This document shows, piece after piece, positions 1 to 7,796 of a stretch of DNA of 64,000 nucleotides. Made by a program: the position numbers and the translations under genes. Every line of letters begins with the position of its first letter. Within the stretch, counting starts at the first letter, position 1. This DNA comes from Methanomassiliicoccaceae archaeon (lineage in GTDB: Archaea; Thermoplasmatota; Thermoplasmata; Methanomassiliicoccales; Methanomethylophilaceae), in contig JAEEJP010000010.1 in the NCBI GenBank assembly GCA_016281925.1, positions 1 through 64,000 of the forward strand, in the 5' to 3' direction. The notes beneath the pieces were generated by a model, which had not been told where the DNA came from, did not search any database, and saw nothing but the letters and a program-made list of their open reading frames with translations.

Positions 1-16
1 AGAAGATTTCTGCCAC

Positions 17-120
17 ATACCTATATTGTAGGTATAATATAAAAAGCCTTCCATTTATAAAGAGTATTTAAATCAGCTTTTGGAGTTTATAAATAAAAAC
101 ATACCTTCAAAGATATACCT
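17..120 (+). promoter_or_regulatory. AT-rich promoter region of the ATPase gene with ATACCT repeats
   Basis: An inverted repeat at 17-35 has 7-bp arms (ATACCTA / TAGGTAT). The same ATACCT core recurs at 101-106 and 115-120. A TATA-like TTTATAAATA stretch lies near 87-96. Together these look like an archaeal promoter with several copies of an operator-like hexamer, about 100-200 nt upstream of the ATPase start. No regulator is known for it and the assignment rests only on the repeats. Confidence 0.35.
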
Positions 121-141
121 ACAAGAAACCGAGAATTTCGG

Positions 142-180
142 TTGAAAAATATGCGTAAATACACGTAAGTTTTTCAATAG
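142..180 (+). repeat. 39-bp direct repeat, left copy
   Basis: This 39-bp sequence is repeated at 1514-1552 with 37 of 39 positions identical. It begins TTGAAAAAT and ends with TTTTTCAATAG, so each copy also has inverted ends (TTGAAAAA / TTTTTCAA). The two copies exactly bracket the ATPase gene. They could be a duplicated target, a recombination site of a gene cassette, or a regulatory/terminator element. Confidence 0.85.
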
Positions 181-221
181 AATCTTTAACCCAGACTGGA
201 TACAGATTTCCGGAGAGTCTC

Positions 222-1517
222 ATGGAGATCGAACGCCCCGATTATCTGAGCAGACTGATATCGTCAAGGAACAACGGACGCGTCAAGGTGATCACCGGGC
301 TCCGCAGATGCGGCAAAACCTATCTGGTCAGAACGCTCTTCCCCGAATGGCTCCGTGAAAACGGCGTTCCTGCCGAGAACATAATCTATCTCGCACTGGA
401 CAGGATCTCTAATGCCAAGTACCGCAACCCCATTCTGCTCGACATCTTTCTTCGCGAATCTTTGTCCGAGAAGAAAGGCAGATGCTACGTGGTGATCGAC
501 GAGATACAGTTCTCTGTGCCCGTGGACAATCCAGCGCTGCCTGAGAACGTCAGGACGGAAGAGAACCGCCTGACTTTCTATGATGTGCTCCTCGGTCTGA
601 TGGACGAATGCGACCTCTATGTGACAGGAAGCAACTCGAAGATGCTCTCCAAGGATATACTTTCAGGATTCCGCGACAGGGGCCAAGAGATACGTGTCCA
701 TCCCCTCTCATTCATGGAATACTACTCGGCAGTCGGCGGGGACATCAGAGACGCCTGGACCGAATATCTGCATCACGGGGGCATGCCGTTGGTGCTTTCG
801 TTCGAAGACCGCATTTCCAAAGACCTGTATCTCAAAGATCTCCTTTCGGAGACGTACACGAAGGACATCGCAGAGCACAGCAAAGTCGAGGATTCAGGAG
901 ATCTGATGAGACTTTTGGAAGTCATGGCTTCATGCTGCGCCTGCCTTACCAACCCTACCAACATCGCCAATACGTATCCTCCGAAAACAATATCCCGCAA
1001 TACCTTGGACAGATACATAGGGTATTTCAGAGACTCATTCCTGCTCAGCGAATCGAAGAGATACGACATCAGAGAGCGGAAAATCATCAGAGGGCAGCAG
1101 AAATACTACTTCGAAGACCTCGGGCTCATGAACTCCGTCCTCGATTTCAGAGAGATGAAAATACGTGTGCTGATAGAGAACGCCGTATACAACGAGCTCA
1201 TCCGCAGAGGATACAACGTTGATGCCGGGCGCATAGACTACCGCAAACAGATAAACGGAGTGAACACGACGGTGACCCTCGAGACGGATTTCGTGGTCAA
1301 CAGATCTTCCGAGAGAATTTACATACAAGTGGCCGAAGGCATCGATGACCCTGGAAAACTGGCGCAGGAAGAAGCCTCCCTTCTGCGCATCAGAGACGGA
1401 TTCGGAAAGATGATCCTCGTGAATACGGACACGCCGCAGCACTACACTGAAAACGGGATACGCATAATGTCCATCCTGGATTTCATGCGCGATTTTAATT
1501 GCTTGGAACGTCTTTGA
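222..1517 (+). CDS. AAA-type ATPase with DUF4143-like C-terminal domain
   Basis: The 431-residue protein has a Walker A motif (GLRRCGKT, about residues 26-33) and a Walker B motif (CYVVIDEIQ, about residues 88-96). The C-terminal half resembles the DUF4143 region of the archaeal/bacterial ATPase family that often occurs in many copies per genome. Cellular role is unknown; such ATPases are often found as solitary accessory genes. The start ATG at 222 lies about 40 nt after the left 39-bp repeat, and the TGA stop overlaps the first bases of the right repeat, so the gene and its repeats look like one unit. It has no operon partner; the next gene is convergent. Length is normal for the family and both ATP-binding motifs are intact. 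Confidence 0.88.
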   Translation: MEIERPDYLSRLISSRNNGRVKVITGLRRCGKTYLVRTLFPEWLRENGVPAENIIYLALDRISNAKYRNPILLDIFLRESLSEKKGRCYVVIDEIQFSVPVDNPALPENVRTEENRLTFYDVLLGLMDECDLYVTGSNSKMLSKDILSGFRDRGQEIRVHPLSFMEYYSAVGGDIRDAWTEYLHHGGMPLVLSFEDRISKDLYLKDLLSETYTKDIAEHSKVEDSGDLMRLLEVMASCCACLTNPTNIANTYPPKTISRNTLDRYIGYFRDSFLLSESKRYDIRERKIIRGQQKYYFEDLGLMNSVLDFREMKIRVLIENAVYNELIRRGYNVDAGRIDYRKQINGVNTTVTLETDFVVNRSSERIYIQVAEGIDDPGKLAQEEASLLRIRDGFGKMILVNTDTPQHYTENGIRIMSILDFMRDFNCLERL

Positions 1518-1552
1518 AAAATATGCGTAAATGCACGTAAATTTTTCAATAG
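1514..1552 (+). repeat. 39-bp direct repeat, right copy
   Basis: This is the second copy of the repeat at 142-180, differing at two positions. It overlaps the TGA stop of the ATPase gene (1515-1517). The inverted ends TTGAAAAAT / ATTTTTCAA are perfect in this copy, which could fold into a hairpin downstream of the gene. Confidence 0.85.
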
Positions 1553-1581
1553 CCAGATCCAATCAGCGTTTCGCAACCCGT

Positions 1582-2529
1582 TCAGAGTACGACGACTATC
1601 TTTCCGTTGGTTTTTCCTTCGTCCAGAGCGATGCAGGCCTCGCGGATGTCGGAGAATCCGAAGCGTTCGGCATACTCCGGACGGATATCGTGCTCCTTCA
1701 GGAATGCGAAGATATCGTCTACGATTTCCTGCGACGGATAGTTGCTGAAATATCCCGTGAGATATACGCCGTTGGGGATGTCCTTGACGGGATCGAAACC
1801 GTCGAGAGCGTACACTCCCCCGAGTATCCCGGTATCGCATACTATCCCTCCTTTCCTGACGCAGCGGAGAGTGTCGAGAAGGCTCTTGGGACCCACCAGA
1901 TCGAGGGCTTTGTCGGCTTCCGCCCTGCCCCGGAGATTGCCGTCATCGAGCAGCGCCTCGTCCGCCTTCTCCAGAAGAGCCAGCTTGCTTTCTCTGTGGG
2001 TGGTTGCTATGACCCTGCAGCCGGCGGCTTTCGCCAATCCGAGGGCCGCATACCCGAGTGCGCAGGTGGCCCCGCGTATCAGCAGCGTCTCCCCTTTCTT
2101 CAGATGGAGGCACTCGTACAATGACCCCCACGCCGTAAGGTATGTCTCAGGTATTGCGGCGAGTTCGTCCCACGGCAGATCGGAGTCTGTCCTGAACACA
2201 TGGTGTGCCGGAAGCGCGGCATATTCGGCGTAGCTCCCGTCGAAGCTCCTGCCCATGCCGCCCATCATGGCGATGACCCTGTCCCCCTTGGAGAAACGGC
2301 TGTCTGAGGGATCCTCTATCTCTCCGACGCATTCGATCCCCGGGATGACAGGTTTCTGGATGTAATCCTCTGCGATTTCCTCCAGACGGAGGATCTTCTC
2401 GGAATGGTTCAGCCCGAAAGCACGTACTTTCACCAATACCCATCCGGGAGCGGTCCCCGGAACGGGGACATCAGCCAGCGCTATATCCTCCGCTTTGGTG
2501 ATTCCGCCGATTTTAACTGCTTTCATCAT
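1582..2529 (-). CDS. MDR-family zinc-type alcohol dehydrogenase / quinone oxidoreductase-like protein
   Basis: The protein of about 315 residues has the N-terminal GroES-like fold (VPVPGTAPGWVLVKVRAFGL, then NHSE) and a central NAD(P)-binding part with ALGYAALGLAKAAGCRVIAT, typical of medium-chain dehydrogenases. The quinone-reductase-like subfamily usually lacks structural zinc, and no four-cysteine zinc lobe is seen here. The ATG at 2529 (or 2526) is chosen over an upstream in-frame TTG because MKAVKIGG is the family-typical start. It overlaps the end of the radical SAM gene by about 15 nt, so the two are translationally coupled. This suggests a possible role with the peptide-modification operon, but it could be an unrelated oxidoreductase. 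Substrate unknown. Confidence 0.82.
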   Translation of the reverse strand: MMKAVKIGGITKAEDIALADVPVPGTAPGWVLVKVRAFGLNHSEKILRLEEIAEDYIQKPVIPGIECVGEIEDPSDSRFSKGDRVIAMMGGMGRSFDGSYAEYAALPAHHVFRTDSDLPWDELAAIPETYLTAWGSLYECLHLKKGETLLIRGATCALGYAALGLAKAAGCRVIATTHRESKLALLEKADEALLDDGNLRGRAEADKALDLVGPKSLLDTLRCVRKGGIVCDTGILGGVYALDGFDPVKDIPNGVYLTGYFSNYPSQEIVDDIFAFLKEHDIRPEYAERFGFSDIREACIALDEGKTNGKIVVVL

Positions 2530-3556
2530 CAATCCCAATCACCTTCCAGCACTGGGGGTCGGGAGCATACATGCTTCCGTGGTATCCTTTGGCGACCGCC
2601 GGGCATCCGCGGCAGAACCGCAGCAGCTCGCATCCGGAACATTTCTCGAAGTTCTCGTACACCCTGTACGCATCCATCTTTGGCCCGGTGAAGAGGTCGT
2701 AAAGATCCTCCTCCAGAGCATTGCCCACTTTGCTCTCCATCCTTCTGCAGGCGTATACGCTGCCGTCGGAAAGTATGGTCAGATGGGAATTCCCGCAGTT
2801 GCACCCGTCATATACGTATCCGTCGTCAGGATAATCATCCGGATCGAAATCCCCTGCCTCGTAACGGTACAGAGTCCATAGATGGTCCTTGAGATTGAAC
2901 GTTGTGCCGCAGTCCCCGTATTGGAGATACTTCTTCCAGCATTTGTCCATCATATCCCTGTATTCAGCGGGCGAGCATGTCGTATCCCTGTCGGCCGGAG
3001 AAGGGCAGTAGCGGGCGAAGGCGAATATATCCGCCTTGTTCCCTACGACCTCGTCCACCAGCGATGGAATCTCCGAAACATTCCATTTGGACACAGTGGA
3101 CATGATTGCCACATCTATGCCGGCCGCGCGGAGCATAGGGATGGCGGCCATGGTGGAATCGTATGAGCCGGGCTGTCTTATTCTGTCGTGGGTTTCCTTC
3201 AGACCGTCGAGCGACAGCTGATACTTCACGACGCCCAGTCCCTTCATGCGGGCGCAGACCTCAGGAGTCAGATGGAACGGATTGCCGAGCAAAGCTATGC
3301 GGATGCCGTCCTTCTTCAGCAGCTCCAGAAGATCCCAGAAACGGGGGTGCAGTATCGGGTCCCCGCCTGTTATATAGAGATACGGCTCACGGCCGGATTT
3401 GGAACAGAACGCCTTGATATTGTCGATGACCTTCGCCATATCCTCGAAGGACATCTCTCTGAATTCTGCACGGCTTCCGAGAGCGTAGATGTAGCAATGC
3501 TTGCAGCGCTGGTCGCAGGCCTCTGTGATGTGCCATTGGAATGCGAAGTATGTCAT
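2513..3556 (-). CDS. radical SAM/SPASM peptide-modifying enzyme (putative RiPP maturase)
   Basis: The 347-residue protein carries the radical SAM cluster motif CDQRCKHC (C14, C18, C21) right at the N-terminus, the GGDP motif, and a cysteine-rich C-terminal SPASM region (about residues 253-335, including CSGCELLRFCRGC). SPASM proteins next to tiny Cys-containing genes commonly modify the encoded peptide. Here a 37-residue peptide gene lies 33 nt upstream in the same direction, which makes a maturase role the best reading. A hairpin with a GGAGG-like ribosome site sits between the two, probably setting a lower enzyme dose. The enzyme may form thioether or other crosslinks at the Cys residues of the peptide; that chemistry is inference. 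Stop is TAA. Confidence 0.85.
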   Translation of the reverse strand: MTYFAFQWHITEACDQRCKHCYIYALGSRAEFREMSFEDMAKVIDNIKAFCSKSGREPYLYITGGDPILHPRFWDLLELLKKDGIRIALLGNPFHLTPEVCARMKGLGVVKYQLSLDGLKETHDRIRQPGSYDSTMAAIPMLRAAGIDVAIMSTVSKWNVSEIPSLVDEVVGNKADIFAFARYCPSPADRDTTCSPAEYRDMMDKCWKKYLQYGDCGTTFNLKDHLWTLYRYEAGDFDPDDYPDDGYVYDGCNCGNSHLTILSDGSVYACRRMESKVGNALEEDLYDLFTGPKMDAYRVYENFEKCSGCELLRFCRGCPAVAKGYHGSMYAPDPQCWKVIGIDDESS

Positions 3557-3566
3557 GAAAGGAACT

Positions 3567-3582
3567 GCCTCCCGAGGGAGGC
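3567..3582 (-). promoter_or_regulatory. intercistronic hairpin containing the radical SAM ribosome binding site
   Basis: On the minus strand GCCTCC-CTCG-GGAGGC forms a 6-bp stem with a 4-nt loop between the peptide stop and the radical SAM start. The 3' arm supplies the GGGAGG Shine-Dalgarno-like sequence, 11 nt before the ATG at 3556. Folding would hide this site, giving more peptide than enzyme. Confidence 0.5.
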
Positions 3583-3589
3583 CATTGAA

Positions 3590-3703
3590 TCAGTTTTTCT
3601 TGTCTCCGGAGCCGCAGGCAGAGCCGCATGCAGATGTTTTCTTGTCTCCGGAGCCGCAGGCGGAAGATGCGCCGTTTCTTCCAAAGAGATTCTTGAGAGC
3701 CAT
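3590..3703 (-). CDS. ACGS-repeat Cys-containing peptide, putative RiPP precursor
   Basis: This short gene encodes a 37-residue peptide starting MALKNLFGRNG. The C-terminal part has three ACGS units at residues 15-18, 25-28 and 29-32 and two GDKK spacers, so Cys occurs at 16, 26 and 30. The ATG at 3703 is preceded by AGGCGAGG and a TATA-like element near 3733-3745; a longer in-frame reading from 3778 would place the promoter inside the coding region and is not favoured. A radical SAM/SPASM gene follows. The layout matches precursor-maturase pairs, and ACGx-type repeat peptides have been described from archaeal genomes. The TetR-type gene reads divergently. Leader/core boundary is unknown; the first 14 residues probably act as leader. 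Confidence 0.75.
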   Translation of the reverse strand: MALKNLFGRNGASSACGSGDKKTSACGSACGSGDKKN

Positions 3704-3769
3704 TTTATTTCCTCGCCTTTTAAATCTAATTTTTATTATATAAATCAATAGCATATTATATATAAAGAA

Positions 3770-3793
3770 ACAATACAAAACAGATTATATTGT
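3770..3793. promoter_or_regulatory. inverted repeat in the divergent promoter, candidate TetR operator
   Basis: ACAATA (3770-3775) and TATTGT (3788-3793) form a perfect 6-bp inverted repeat with a 12-nt spacer. It lies between the divergent peptide gene and the TetR-type regulator, close upstream of the regulator start, where autoregulation would act. The link to this regulator is inference from position. Confidence 0.45.
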
Positions 3794-3813
3794 CTTAATT
3801 TGGAGGGGAGCTC

Positions 3814-4416
3814 ACGGGAAGATATGTCAATGCGAGCGCGAAGACCGAACGTGCCATACAGGACGCATATTGGAACCTTTACGAAAAAGGCGAATCCGGC
3901 AGGATCACGATAGACCGCATCTGCAAGGCCGCAGGATTGCACAGATCCACGTTCTATTACCATTTCAAAAACGTCGACTCCATCCTGGAATCGATCAAAG
4001 ACACCCAGATGGACCTTCTGAAGCGCCTGTTTGACAGCACCGGCGGCAGAAACGTGGATTTTTCGAAATTCATCCCGGAATTCCAGGAATTGTTCGCCGA
4101 AAACGAAAGATATCTCGTTCCTTTGGTGATAGAATACGGCGACCGGGACTTCTCGATCCGCTACAGAACCTGCCTTGAAGATATGATGTTCGAGCACCTG
4201 AAGATAAGCTTCGATCGGCATGATGACAGGACAGCCGGCGTGCTGGCCATCGTAATTTCTGGGATGGTCGACATGTTCCTGCTGTCCCTGGCAACGCATA
4301 CAGTCACGCTGGAGGATTCCAATATCCTCTCCCACGGCATGATCAATGTGGGACTGAGGACGGTTCTGCGCGAGAACTTCGGGATACACATCGGTTTCAC
4401 GACGATGCTGCCTTGA
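3814..4416 (+). CDS. TetR-family transcriptional regulator with an unusual start
   Basis: The frame encodes an N-terminal TetR helix-turn-helix (AKTERAIQDAYWNLYEKG, ITIDRICKAAGLHRSTFYYH) followed by an all-helical ligand domain; about 200 residues, normal for the family. No in-frame ATG, GTG or usable TTG precedes the helix-turn-helix back to the TAA at 3796. The frame is open from 3799. A strong GGAGG site (3802-3806) is 7 nt before an in-frame ACG at 3814, used here as provisional start. The first ATG (3824) is in another frame that stops at a TAG after about 29 codons. Either ACG initiates, or one base is missing just after the ATG at 3824. It probably controls the divergent peptide operon. 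Confidence 0.75.
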   Translation, partial: TGRYVNASAKTERAIQDAYWNLYEKGESGRITIDRICKAAGLHRSTFYYHFKNVDSILESIKDTQMDLLKRLFDSTGGRNVDFSKFIPEFQELFAENERYLVPLVIEYGDRDFSIRYRTCLEDMMFEHLKISFDRHDDRTAGVLAIVISGMVDMFLLSLATHTVTLEDSNILSHGMINVGLRTVLRENFGIHIGFTTMLP

Positions 4417-4592
4417 TATTCCGCGCATCTCGCATTGACGGAGACGATTTCATGATGTGAAATCTAAAAATACTTCCCCGGACGGTCTGCCTGGACGCGG
4501 ATGGAACATCGGCGGTCCCGCTGCCGGGCATTCCACGGCACGGGCTGCCTTTCGGACAAAACGATATCCGCCTAAAGCTTTGACACAGGGAG

Positions 4593-5558
4593 ATGCAATT
4601 GTCGAAATACGAAGAGCTCGGCAGAGCGATCGAAGAAGCCGTAAGGAAATCCTGCGAAGGGAAAGAGGTCGCCGTAGCATTCTCAGGCGGCATGGATTCG
4701 GGGCTGCTGGCCGCGCTGGCATCGAAATACGCCAGATCGGTCACCTGCTACACCTGCGGGACTGACGGATCGTTCGACGTAGCCGCCGGAAAGGAATTGG
4801 CCGGTAAACTGGGCCTCCCCTGGGTCCAATGCAGGATCGATGAGGACAGCATAGAGGATACCATACGCGAATTCATCCTGGCCACTAAAGTGTCGGATCC
4901 CTTCACAATCTCCTACGACCTCCAGCTTTTCTGCGTCTGCCGGCGGGCGGAAGAGAAGACGGTCCTCTCCGGCCAGGGCTCTGACGAATACTTCGGGGGA
5001 TGCGCCAGCTCCGTGAACGAAGACGATTCCGAATACAGAGCAGTGATGGACTGGGGCATAGAGAGGATGATGAAGGTCTCCATGCCCTGCGAGCTGTCCA
5101 TTGCAAAGAGCTTCAGAAAGAAACTGTTCTACCCTTATCTGGACGGCAAAGTGATAGAATGCGTCGGGAAAGTGGATCCCGAAGAGCTCAGGCCGAGATC
5201 GCTGGATGACAGGAAGGCCGTCCTCAAAACCGTTGCAACCGATCTGGGATTCCCTCTGCTGGCGCACCGCACCAAGAAAGCGTCCCAATACGGCTCCGGA
5301 ACCACCGAGCTCATACGGGATGCAGCGCGCTCGAGAGGCGTCCGCTACAACCGCTTCATATCCGACATCTACGAGAGCCTGGGCCTCAGGAACGCGAATC
5401 TACTCCGCGATTCAGCGGTGGACGTCCGCATGGATCCGATACTGCTGCATGACGCCGAAGAGATCCTCGCCGGAACAGGGATGACGCATTCGGAAGCGGT
5501 CGCGGCTTTCTACCGCCGCATGGTCAGGGAAGGCGGCCTGGATTTCCTCGATAAATAA
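4593..5558 (+). CDS. stand-alone asparagine-synthase-like PP-loop ATPase
   Basis: The 321-residue protein has the adenylating PP-loop motif VAVAFSGGMDSGLLAALA (about residues 27-44) and the SGQGSDEYFGG motif of the asparagine synthetase C-terminal domain. The N-terminal glutaminase domain of AsnB is absent, so it would need free ammonia or another amine or thiol donor. A paralogue lies at 22631-23425 and shares the NLGFP / QYGSGT-type elements. True function is unknown: amidotransfer, tRNA or peptide modification are all possible. It follows the TetR gene after 176 nt and ends convergently overlapping the next gene by 49 nt. TAA stop. Confidence 0.78.
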   Translation: MQLSKYEELGRAIEEAVRKSCEGKEVAVAFSGGMDSGLLAALASKYARSVTCYTCGTDGSFDVAAGKELAGKLGLPWVQCRIDEDSIEDTIREFILATKVSDPFTISYDLQLFCVCRRAEEKTVLSGQGSDEYFGGCASSVNEDDSEYRAVMDWGIERMMKVSMPCELSIAKSFRKKLFYPYLDGKVIECVGKVDPEELRPRSLDDRKAVLKTVATDLGFPLLAHRTKKASQYGSGTTELIRDAARSRGVRYNRFISDIYESLGLRNANLLRDSAVDVRMDPILLHDAEEILAGTGMTHSEAVAAFYRRMVREGGLDFLDK

Positions 5559-6130
5559 AACAGGAAATCTCTTCGGCGGGAACCGCGGAAGTGGACGTTC
5601 CCTTTTATTTCGTCCAGATCGACAGTCTTGGCGATACTTTCGACCTTGGAGATGATTTCCTCGCTTTCGGCCGCCGTCCCGCCTTCCAGGATGTACGGCA
5701 CCAGGCCGTGGTCGTAAGCGGCATAGTACGTGGCAAGAACGCAGCAGTGCGTTATCATGCCGGCGAGGACCACTCCCGAGCATCCCGCTGCCTTCACCGC
5801 CTCCTCGAGGCCGGAATCCCTGAACGAATTCATGTGCGTCTTATGCACTATGATATCCGATTTTTCGAGGGCCAGACCTTCCACCGCGGCGTCAGGATCC
5901 TCGATCCCGGCGCTGCAGTATGCCTCGCCGTCGTAGAACACCGCGATGACCGGATTCCCGGACCTCCTGAATTCGGCCGAAACCTCGTTTATGAATCCGA
6001 TCCTTTTCCCGAGCGCCGTTTCCATCTCTTCCGAAGTCTTCGCGAACTTGTTCTGGAGGTCGATCAGAACCAATGCCACCTTCCTTTCGCTGAATCTGTT
6101 CGACGGATCGGAGAGCTCGGAATCATCCAT
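5510..6130 (-). CDS. isochorismatase-like cysteine hydrolase
   Basis: The 206-residue protein carries the three catalytic elements of the isochorismatase/nicotinamidase superfamily: Asp24 in VLIDLQNKF, Lys in DIIVHKTHMNSF (about residue 98), and the nucleophilic Cys in GMITHCCVLATYY (about residue 131). Substrate could be nicotinamide, an isochorismate-like ether or an N-carbamoyl compound; the active-site triad alone cannot tell. Family-typical sequence ends near VDLDEIKGN, and the frame then runs about 30 residues further, antisense into the PP-loop gene, to a TAG at 5510-5512. That is one of the very few TAG stops here. It is transcribed divergently from the gene at 6232, with an 18-bp palindrome between them. 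Confidence 0.82.
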   Translation of the reverse strand: MDDSELSDPSNRFSERKVALVLIDLQNKFAKTSEEMETALGKRIGFINEVSAEFRRSGNPVIAVFYDGEAYCSAGIEDPDAAVEGLALEKSDIIVHKTHMNSFRDSGLEEAVKAAGCSGVVLAGMITHCCVLATYYAAYDHGLVPYILEGGTAAESEEIISKVESIAKTVDLDEIKGNVHFRGSRRRDFLFYLSRKSRPPSLTMRR

Positions 6131-6191
6131 GAAAACAGAACAGTCCGCAGATATATCCAGTTTCCGCAGGCACTTTCGGGCATCCCTCCCC

Positions 6192-6209
6192 CTTATGAAC
6201 GTTCATAAG
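6192..6209. promoter_or_regulatory. perfect 18-bp palindrome, candidate operator
   Basis: CTTATGAACGTTCATAAG reads identically on both strands and lies in the divergent intergenic region between the cysteine hydrolase (start 6130) and the gene at 6232. Its TGAACGTTCA core resembles operators of TetR-type repressors. It ends 22 nt before the rightward start codon, a good position for repression. Confidence 0.6.
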
Positions 6210-6231
6210 CGCGCCTGCGGTAGACCCAACC

Positions 6232-6726
6232 ATGGAGCCTGATGCGGCGGAATACCTTATCGCATGCGCCCTGGAGGAGATGGACAGCTTCTTCGGCCCC
6301 CGCAGATCGGGCGAAGCCATATCCGGGCTCTGGATCCGTGGGAGGCACAGGAGGGAGGACATCTCCTTCACCACATACAGGATACTGGTGAAGCCTTTCA
6401 TGGAGGCTTCCGGGAAGAAATACCTCGGATGCGCCACTGTCGAAGGGGAATCCAGGATAGCGCTCTCCTATGTGGCCATGAACATGCCTTTGGTGGAGGC
6501 TTCCGCGAGGATGTCCGAATCCATGAGGGAATACGGGATTCCGGCGGGGATCTCCACCGACGGCTTCAGATGGCTCTATGTCCGCGAAGAAAACGGGGGA
6601 CCGCGCTACGAGAGGGTCTTCGATCTCCGCCCTTATTATATAGAGGCGCTGGACCGCAGCAGATTCCGCGCGGCCGTCCCCGCAGACCGCAGGGATCTGA
6701 CTGAATTCTCGGCGATTATGGGGTGA
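6232..6726 (+). CDS. hypothetical protein, 164 residues
   Basis: I do not recognise this protein with confidence. It is soluble, without signal peptide or membrane segment. The central part (ISFTTYRILVKPFMEASGKK, then GYPAGISTDGFRWL-like sequence around residues 100-115) loosely recalls the N-terminal nuclease-like domain of type I restriction R proteins, but the match is weak and no restriction partner is present. Its start lies 22 nt after the palindrome at 6192-6209. The stop TGA overlaps the AT-rich promoter of the following zinc-ribbon gene. Codon use matches its neighbours. Confidence 0.6.
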   Translation: MEPDAAEYLIACALEEMDSFFGPRRSGEAISGLWIRGRHRREDISFTTYRILVKPFMEASGKKYLGCATVEGESRIALSYVAMNMPLVEASARMSESMREYGIPAGISTDGFRWLYVREENGGPRYERVFDLRPYYIEALDRSRFRAAVPADRRDLTEFSAIMG

Positions 6727-6797
6727 AATGGATGGGTTCAAAAATTCTAATATATAATAATCATGACAACAATTATAATATTCAAGCATACAATCTC

Positions 6798-7796
6798 ATG
6801 TCTATGGATTTCATGATGGAATGCTGTCCTTATTGCGGCGGCAAAACCAACAGAAACGAATCCGGAAGATGCACATGCCAAGAGTGCGGAAGGAACCTGT
6901 ACGCCGACAGATCGGATCTGCGCTCGCTGGTGGACCCCAAGACCGACGAGGGCGGAAAATACTTGAAAGTGCTGGACGCCGTCGAAGGCGGGAAGGCCAA
7001 AGAAGCCGTGGGAATGGCGTCGGCATATGTCGAGGAGAACGGCGGCGTTTTCCCGCACGTGGTTCGCGCCATGGCCTATATGTACGAGGGCGAAGACGGG
7101 AAAGCGCTCGCAGATTTAAAGGCAGGCTTTTCCGACGGAAAAAAGGGCGAGGAAGACCCGCATATCGATCCGGACACCGACGCTTACATCTGCATAATAG
7201 GGAAGAGCGCGGCGGACCTCATAATATACGATGAGCGCGAATTCATCGAGTTCGATTACGTCAGCTATCTCGACCGCATCAGCGACCTCATAGATTCCAG
7301 CCAGAAGTGCGATTGCAAAGGCCTGCTGTATGCCACCGCATTCTCCTGCTTCGCGCAGAGCTTCAGGGAGATGGACGAAAGCGACCGCAAATCCATGTAC
7401 GATGTCATGCCGCCTCTTGTCCACAGGGCGGTCGCCTACTCCAAGGAGCAGAGCATCATGAACGCGGTGATCGAAGAATACAAGAGCCTCAGCGAATACA
7501 GGCCGGATACCTACGCTGAGGACGACAACTACGGCGTCCGCGCCCTGGAGATACTGTCCGCCAGCATAATGAAGCATCTGACCGGGAAGGACGGCGCGTT
7601 CATGCACAGCCGCAGCGATTCCGAGACGAAATCCTCGCTGGAGGAATATCTGGAGAACATCCTGTCCTACAACGGCGACGACAAGGCCCTGGACAAGCTC
7701 GAGAAATACGTCAGGAAAGCGCACTTCTTCGATGAGAAGCCCGAAATCGAGGACGTCATCGAAGATTACGCCCAGAGATATCTCCAGATCAAATGA
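6798..7796 (+). CDS. zinc-ribbon protein with a helical repeat-like body, function unknown
   Basis: The protein of about 332 residues starts with a zinc ribbon (CCPYCGG and CQECGR, about residues 8-30) followed by an acidic, helix-rich body. The ATG at 6798 (or 6804) is preferred over one at 6723, because a clear TATA-like ATATATAATA element at 6750-6760 sits about 45 nt before it, and the residues encoded upstream are Asn-rich and unlike protein. Such zinc-ribbon plus helical proteins are common in Methanomassiliicoccales, but the role is unknown. It overlaps the convergent mntP end by 8 nt. Confidence 0.65.
   Translation: MSMDFMMECCPYCGGKTNRNESGRCTCQECGRNLYADRSDLRSLVDPKTDEGGKYLKVLDAVEGGKAKEAVGMASAYVEENGGVFPHVVRAMAYMYEGEDGKALADLKAGFSDGKKGEEDPHIDPDTDAYICIIGKSAADLIIYDEREFIEFDYVSYLDRISDLIDSSQKCDCKGLLYATAFSCFAQSFREMDESDRKSMYDVMPPLVHRAVAYSKEQSIMNAVIEEYKSLSEYRPDTYAEDDNYGVRALEILSASIMKHLTGKDGAFMHSRSDSETKSSLEEYLENILSYNGDDKALDKLEKYVRKAHFFDEKPEIEDVIEDYAQRYLQIK

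Noticed and set aside
5510-5512. UAG at the end of the cysteine hydrolase as a pyrrolysine codon
   Set aside because: The family-typical protein ends well before it, and the continuing frame is antisense to the PP-loop gene with no protein character.
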